Part shown: piece after piece, positions 62,083-64,000 of the stretch
How the letters are laid out: every line of letters starts with the position of its first letter
Numbering within the stretch: position 1 is the stretch's first letter
DNA from: Methylocystis sp.
GTDB taxonomy: Bacteria; Pseudomonadota; Alphaproteobacteria; Rhizobiales; Beijerinckiaceae
Direction: 5' to 3'
Assembly: GCA_022843405.1 (NCBI GenBank)
Contig: JALHNQ010000013.1
Span: forward strand, 1 to 64,000
Length of the DNA: 64,000 nucleotides
Translations under genes and position numbers: made by a program
The notes under the pieces: generated by a model
Told to the model about the DNA's origin: nothing
Database searches by the model: none
Seen by the model: only the letters and a program-made list of their open reading frames with translations

Positions 62083-62601
62083 TCAAGAATTGCCGCCGGA
62101 CAGCACCGTGACGGCGCGTCGGTTCTGCGACCAACAGGAAATGTCGTCGCAGACAGCGACCGGACGCTCCTTGCCATAGCTGACGGTGCGGATGCGCGAT
62201 CCGGCGACGCCGCGCGAGATCAGATAGTTCTTGGCCACTTCGGCGCGACGGGCGCCCAGCGCGAAATTATATTCGCGGGTGCCGCGCTCGTCGGCGTGTC
62301 CCTCCATGGTGAAGCTGTAGCGCGCATAGCGGTTGAGCCATTCCGCCTGTTTGTCGAGCGTCGCCTGCGCGGTCGAGGTCAGATCGGTAGAGTCGCTCTC
62401 GAAGAAAATGCGGTCGCCGACGTTGACCACGAAATCCTGCTGGCTGCCTGGGCTCGCCACCCCACGTCCGCCGGCGTAACGGCCGCCCGCCAGATCGCCC
62501 GCAGCCTCGTCCGCCGGGTTCTTGGCGCAGGCCGAAAGCGCCAGCGCCGCCGTCAGCGCGACGACGAATTTGGCTCCGCAGGCGCGTTGCGAAAGCAGCA
62601 T
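62083..62601 (-). CDS. pal: Peptidoglycan-associated lipoprotein Pal
   Basis: An outer-membrane lipoprotein that anchors the Tol-Pal complex to peptidoglycan. It has 172 residues. The signal peptide and lipobox are FVVALTAALALSACAKNP (lipidated Cys at about residue 25). A Gly-rich linker and an OmpA-like C-terminal domain follow: VGDRIFFESDSTDLTSTAQA, FTMEGHADERGTREYNFALG, ARRAEVAKNYLISRGV, YGKERPVAVCDD. The peptidoglycan-binding Asp and Arg positions are present. The C-terminal domain contains a Cys pair (VCDDISCW). It is isolated from tolQRAB (37.6-41.3 kb) on the same strand. Confidence 0.96.
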   Translation of the reverse strand: MLLSQRACGAKFVVALTAALALSACAKNPADEAAGDLAGGRYAGGRGVASPGSQQDFVVNVGDRIFFESDSTDLTSTAQATLDKQAEWLNRYARYSFTMEGHADERGTREYNFALGARRAEVAKNYLISRGVAGSRIRTVSYGKERPVAVCDDISCWSQNRRAVTVLSGGNS

Positions 62602-62899
62602 GAGGTACTCCTGTTACGACCATCGACCGTCGATAGTCCTAATCTTGCAGGGTTAAGCGAAGGTTCCGTCAACCTTGATCGAAGCTATCCCGGACCTGTT
62701 GCATTTGAGCAATTTGGTGGCTTCGTTAATAGGCGGTTAATTGGTTAACATAAGCTTAATACGCTGTTTCAGCAGGAATTTGACCGTTCACAGCGGCGCG
62801 CGGCCCGGGCGCTCGCGCCCGGTTGCCTTGGCGAGAGCCTCGCTCTTACTATCAGTCAATTACGCCCAGCGGCGGGCAGGACCGGATCAGGAGCGTGAC

Positions 62900-63349
62900 A
62901 TGAATGAAGGCATCGCGCCTTTCCTCTCGCCGCTGACGCTGCTTTTAGGCGGCGGCCTGTTGGCGATCGGGTTGCTGTCGCTGATCGATCTTCATTTCTT
63001 CAAGGCCAAATGGCAGGGCAAGCTGGCGCTCGCCGTGGGACTGGTTTTCATTTTCGCGACCGAGGCGATGTTCGTCACCAGCGGGGCTAGCGGGCGCTAT
63101 TTCGAAGGCCAGAAGCTGGACGTGACCGACTGCGAATATCAAGCCGAGCGGGATTTCCCCATTGAGCGCCGCTCCAATCCCAAGCTCGTCCACGACAAGA
63201 TCGTCGCTTGCATGGATACGCTGGGCTACGACTGGAGCAAAGAACACTATCACTGCGCCGAAGCGCCGATCTCCACCAATGTCTTCTGCTATTTGCCGCG
63301 GGCGCCGATGCAACGCACAATCGTCGCCTTCCAGATGCGCTTCGAATAG
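62900..63349 (+). CDS. Membrane-anchored protein, unknown function
   Basis: A 149-residue protein from ATG 62900 (MNEGIAPFLSPLTLLLGGGL), with AGGAG seven bases upstream; the longer frame to 62741 lacks a start site. Two transmembrane helices (LTLLLGGGLLAIGLLSLIDL, LALAVGLVFIFATEAMFV) are followed by a soluble domain with four Cys (DVTDCEYQAE, KIVACMDTLGYDW, EHYHCAEAPISTNVFCY) that may form disulfides. A periplasmic location for that domain is inferred. No family recognised. It is convergent with xseA. Confidence 0.75.
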   Translation: MNEGIAPFLSPLTLLLGGGLLAIGLLSLIDLHFFKAKWQGKLALAVGLVFIFATEAMFVTSGASGRYFEGQKLDVTDCEYQAERDFPIERRSNPKLVHDKIVACMDTLGYDWSKEHYHCAEAPISTNVFCYLPRAPMQRTIVAFQMRFE

Positions 63350-63350
63350 A

Positions 63351-64000
63351 TCAGAACAGCGATCCCTGATCATCGCCGCCGAGCCGTCTCACGCGCCGGC
63401 GCGGCTGTGGCGGCGCAGGCGGGTCGGGAGTCGCGGCGCCGGCCCGCGCGGCGATCCTGCCGTCGGAGATTTCAATATCGAGACCAGTTCCGGGCGGGGC
63501 CTGCGCGACGCTGCGCACCAGCGCGCCGTGCTCATCGCGCACCAGCGCAAAGCCGCGCGCCAGCACGGAGCGGTGGCTGAGCGAGTCCTGCAGCCGCGAG
63601 AGCCGGTCGAGCCGTTCCTGGCTGCGGACGATCAGCCCCGCAACGGCGCGGTCCAGCCGCTGCGCGGCGCCGGCGAGGCGTTGCCTGGCGGCGGCGTTCT
63701 CCTGACGCGCCAGAACGGCGCGGGCGATATATCCCTGCCGCAGCTGCGTCCCAAGGCCGCGCAGCTTCTCGCGCACCCGGGCCAGTTCAGCCTGCGGCGA
63801 GTGGCGAGCAAGCAGCGCGGCGGCCCGCGAGACCCGCAGCCGCCGTCCGTCTTTGGCGGCGCGAACGCCGGCGCCTAGACGTTCCGCCGCCCGGTCGAGA
63901 CGCTGGCGCGGGCTGGCGAGCAGGGCGTCGCCGGGTGGCAGCAGACGCGCGAGGGTCGACAGCAGGGCGTGGCGCTGTTCCATGGCGCGGCGGCGCGCCC
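63351..64000 (-). CDS. xseA: Exodeoxyribonuclease VII large subunit, C-terminal part (runs off the right edge)
   Basis: The visible 216 or so residues are the long helical region and C-terminal barrel of XseA, which with XseB degrades single-stranded DNA. Arg/Ala/Leu-rich coiled-coil repeats (RQRLDRAAERLGAGV, LARVREKLRGLGTQLRQG, ERLDRLSRLQDSLSH) are followed by the diagnostic SVLARGFALVRDEHGALVRS and DIEISDGRIAARAG. The frame is open to the window edge beyond the ATG at 63983, so that Met is internal and the N-terminal OB-fold lies outside. The tail PPQPRRRVRRLGGDDQGSLF ends the protein. It is convergent with the gene at 62900. Confidence 0.92.
   Translation of the reverse strand, partial: ARRRAMEQRHALLSTLARLLPPGDALLASPRQRLDRAAERLGAGVRAAKDGRRLRVSRAAALLARHSPQAELARVREKLRGLGTQLRQGYIARAVLARQENAAARQRLAGAAQRLDRAVAGLIVRSQERLDRLSRLQDSLSHRSVLARGFALVRDEHGALVRSVAQAPPGTGLDIEISDGRIAARAGAATPDPPAPPQPRRRVRRLGGDDQGSLF

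Overview
The window is a GC-rich chromosomal segment of an alphaproteobacterium. Its genes are overwhelmingly housekeeping genes in rhizobial-type arrangements (sdhCDAB, tolQRAB, ftsK-lolA, purEK, asd, uvrC, ung, proB, trxB, glyS, rsmI, xseA). The most diagnostic locus is a complete octaheme hydroxylamine oxidoreductase gene (haoA) with a haoB-like gene on the same strand. Together with a phasin, an OlsB-type ornithine-lipid acyltransferase and alphaproteobacterial palindromic repeats, this points to a type II methanotroph (Methylocystis/Methylosinus-like). No methane monooxygenase gene lies in the window, so the genus assignment is inference. No prophage, conjugative element, CRISPR array or complete insertion sequence was found.

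Layout. 1-7.6 kb: partial mtnA, a COG3146 acyltransferase-like protein, an Anbu proteasome-like peptidase overlapping a Sua5-type tRNA-modification gene, an acid-ceramidase-like Ntn hydrolase, pgi and a CrtF-like O-methyltransferase. 7.7-14.6 kb: tRNA-Arg(CCG), a lower-GC CPBP membrane protein, a histidine-kinase remnant, purK-purE, a Na+/H+ antiporter, SelO flanked by two DUF465 genes, and tRNA-Val(GAC). 14.6-21.9 kb: a NepR-like anti-sigma gene directly behind a perfect EcfG-type promoter, two small membrane or exported proteins, a MocR regulator, an Ala-rich protein of unknown function, an MFS transporter and an Omp25-like porin. 22-35.4 kb: sdhCDAB, asd, lolA-ftsK, a BrkB-like protein, an LprI-like protein, uvrC and a ChaA/y4hA-type antiporter. 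35.4-46 kb: a truncated GST gene, ung, a methyltransferase, tolQRAB, haoB and haoA, a PPP-type phosphatase and yraN. 46-58 kb: rsmI, an LpoA-like lipoprotein, glyS, trxB, an RlpA-like protein behind a second EcfG-type promoter, an outer-membrane protein, a stress protein, olsB and proB. 58-64 kb: a phasin and a BLUF photoreceptor diverging from a region with a perfect FNR/FixK box, the NAD-salvage pair pncB/pncA, tRNA-Trp(CCA), pal, and the 3' part of xseA.

How the genes work together. The tol genes and pal build the Tol-Pal envelope machine, but pal sits about 21 kb from tolB. haoA/haoB probably detoxify the hydroxylamine made when methane monooxygenase co-oxidises ammonia. pncA and pncB recycle nicotinamide to NAD. 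The NepR-like gene and the two EcfG-type promoters indicate part of the PhyR-NepR-EcfG general stress response.

The most unusual layer is the intergenic palindromic repeats. At least three families occur, mostly as inverted pairs. Short CGGG/CCCG palindromes are nested inside the loops of two different families. One copy lies in frame inside glyS, and another pair sits where a GST gene breaks off.
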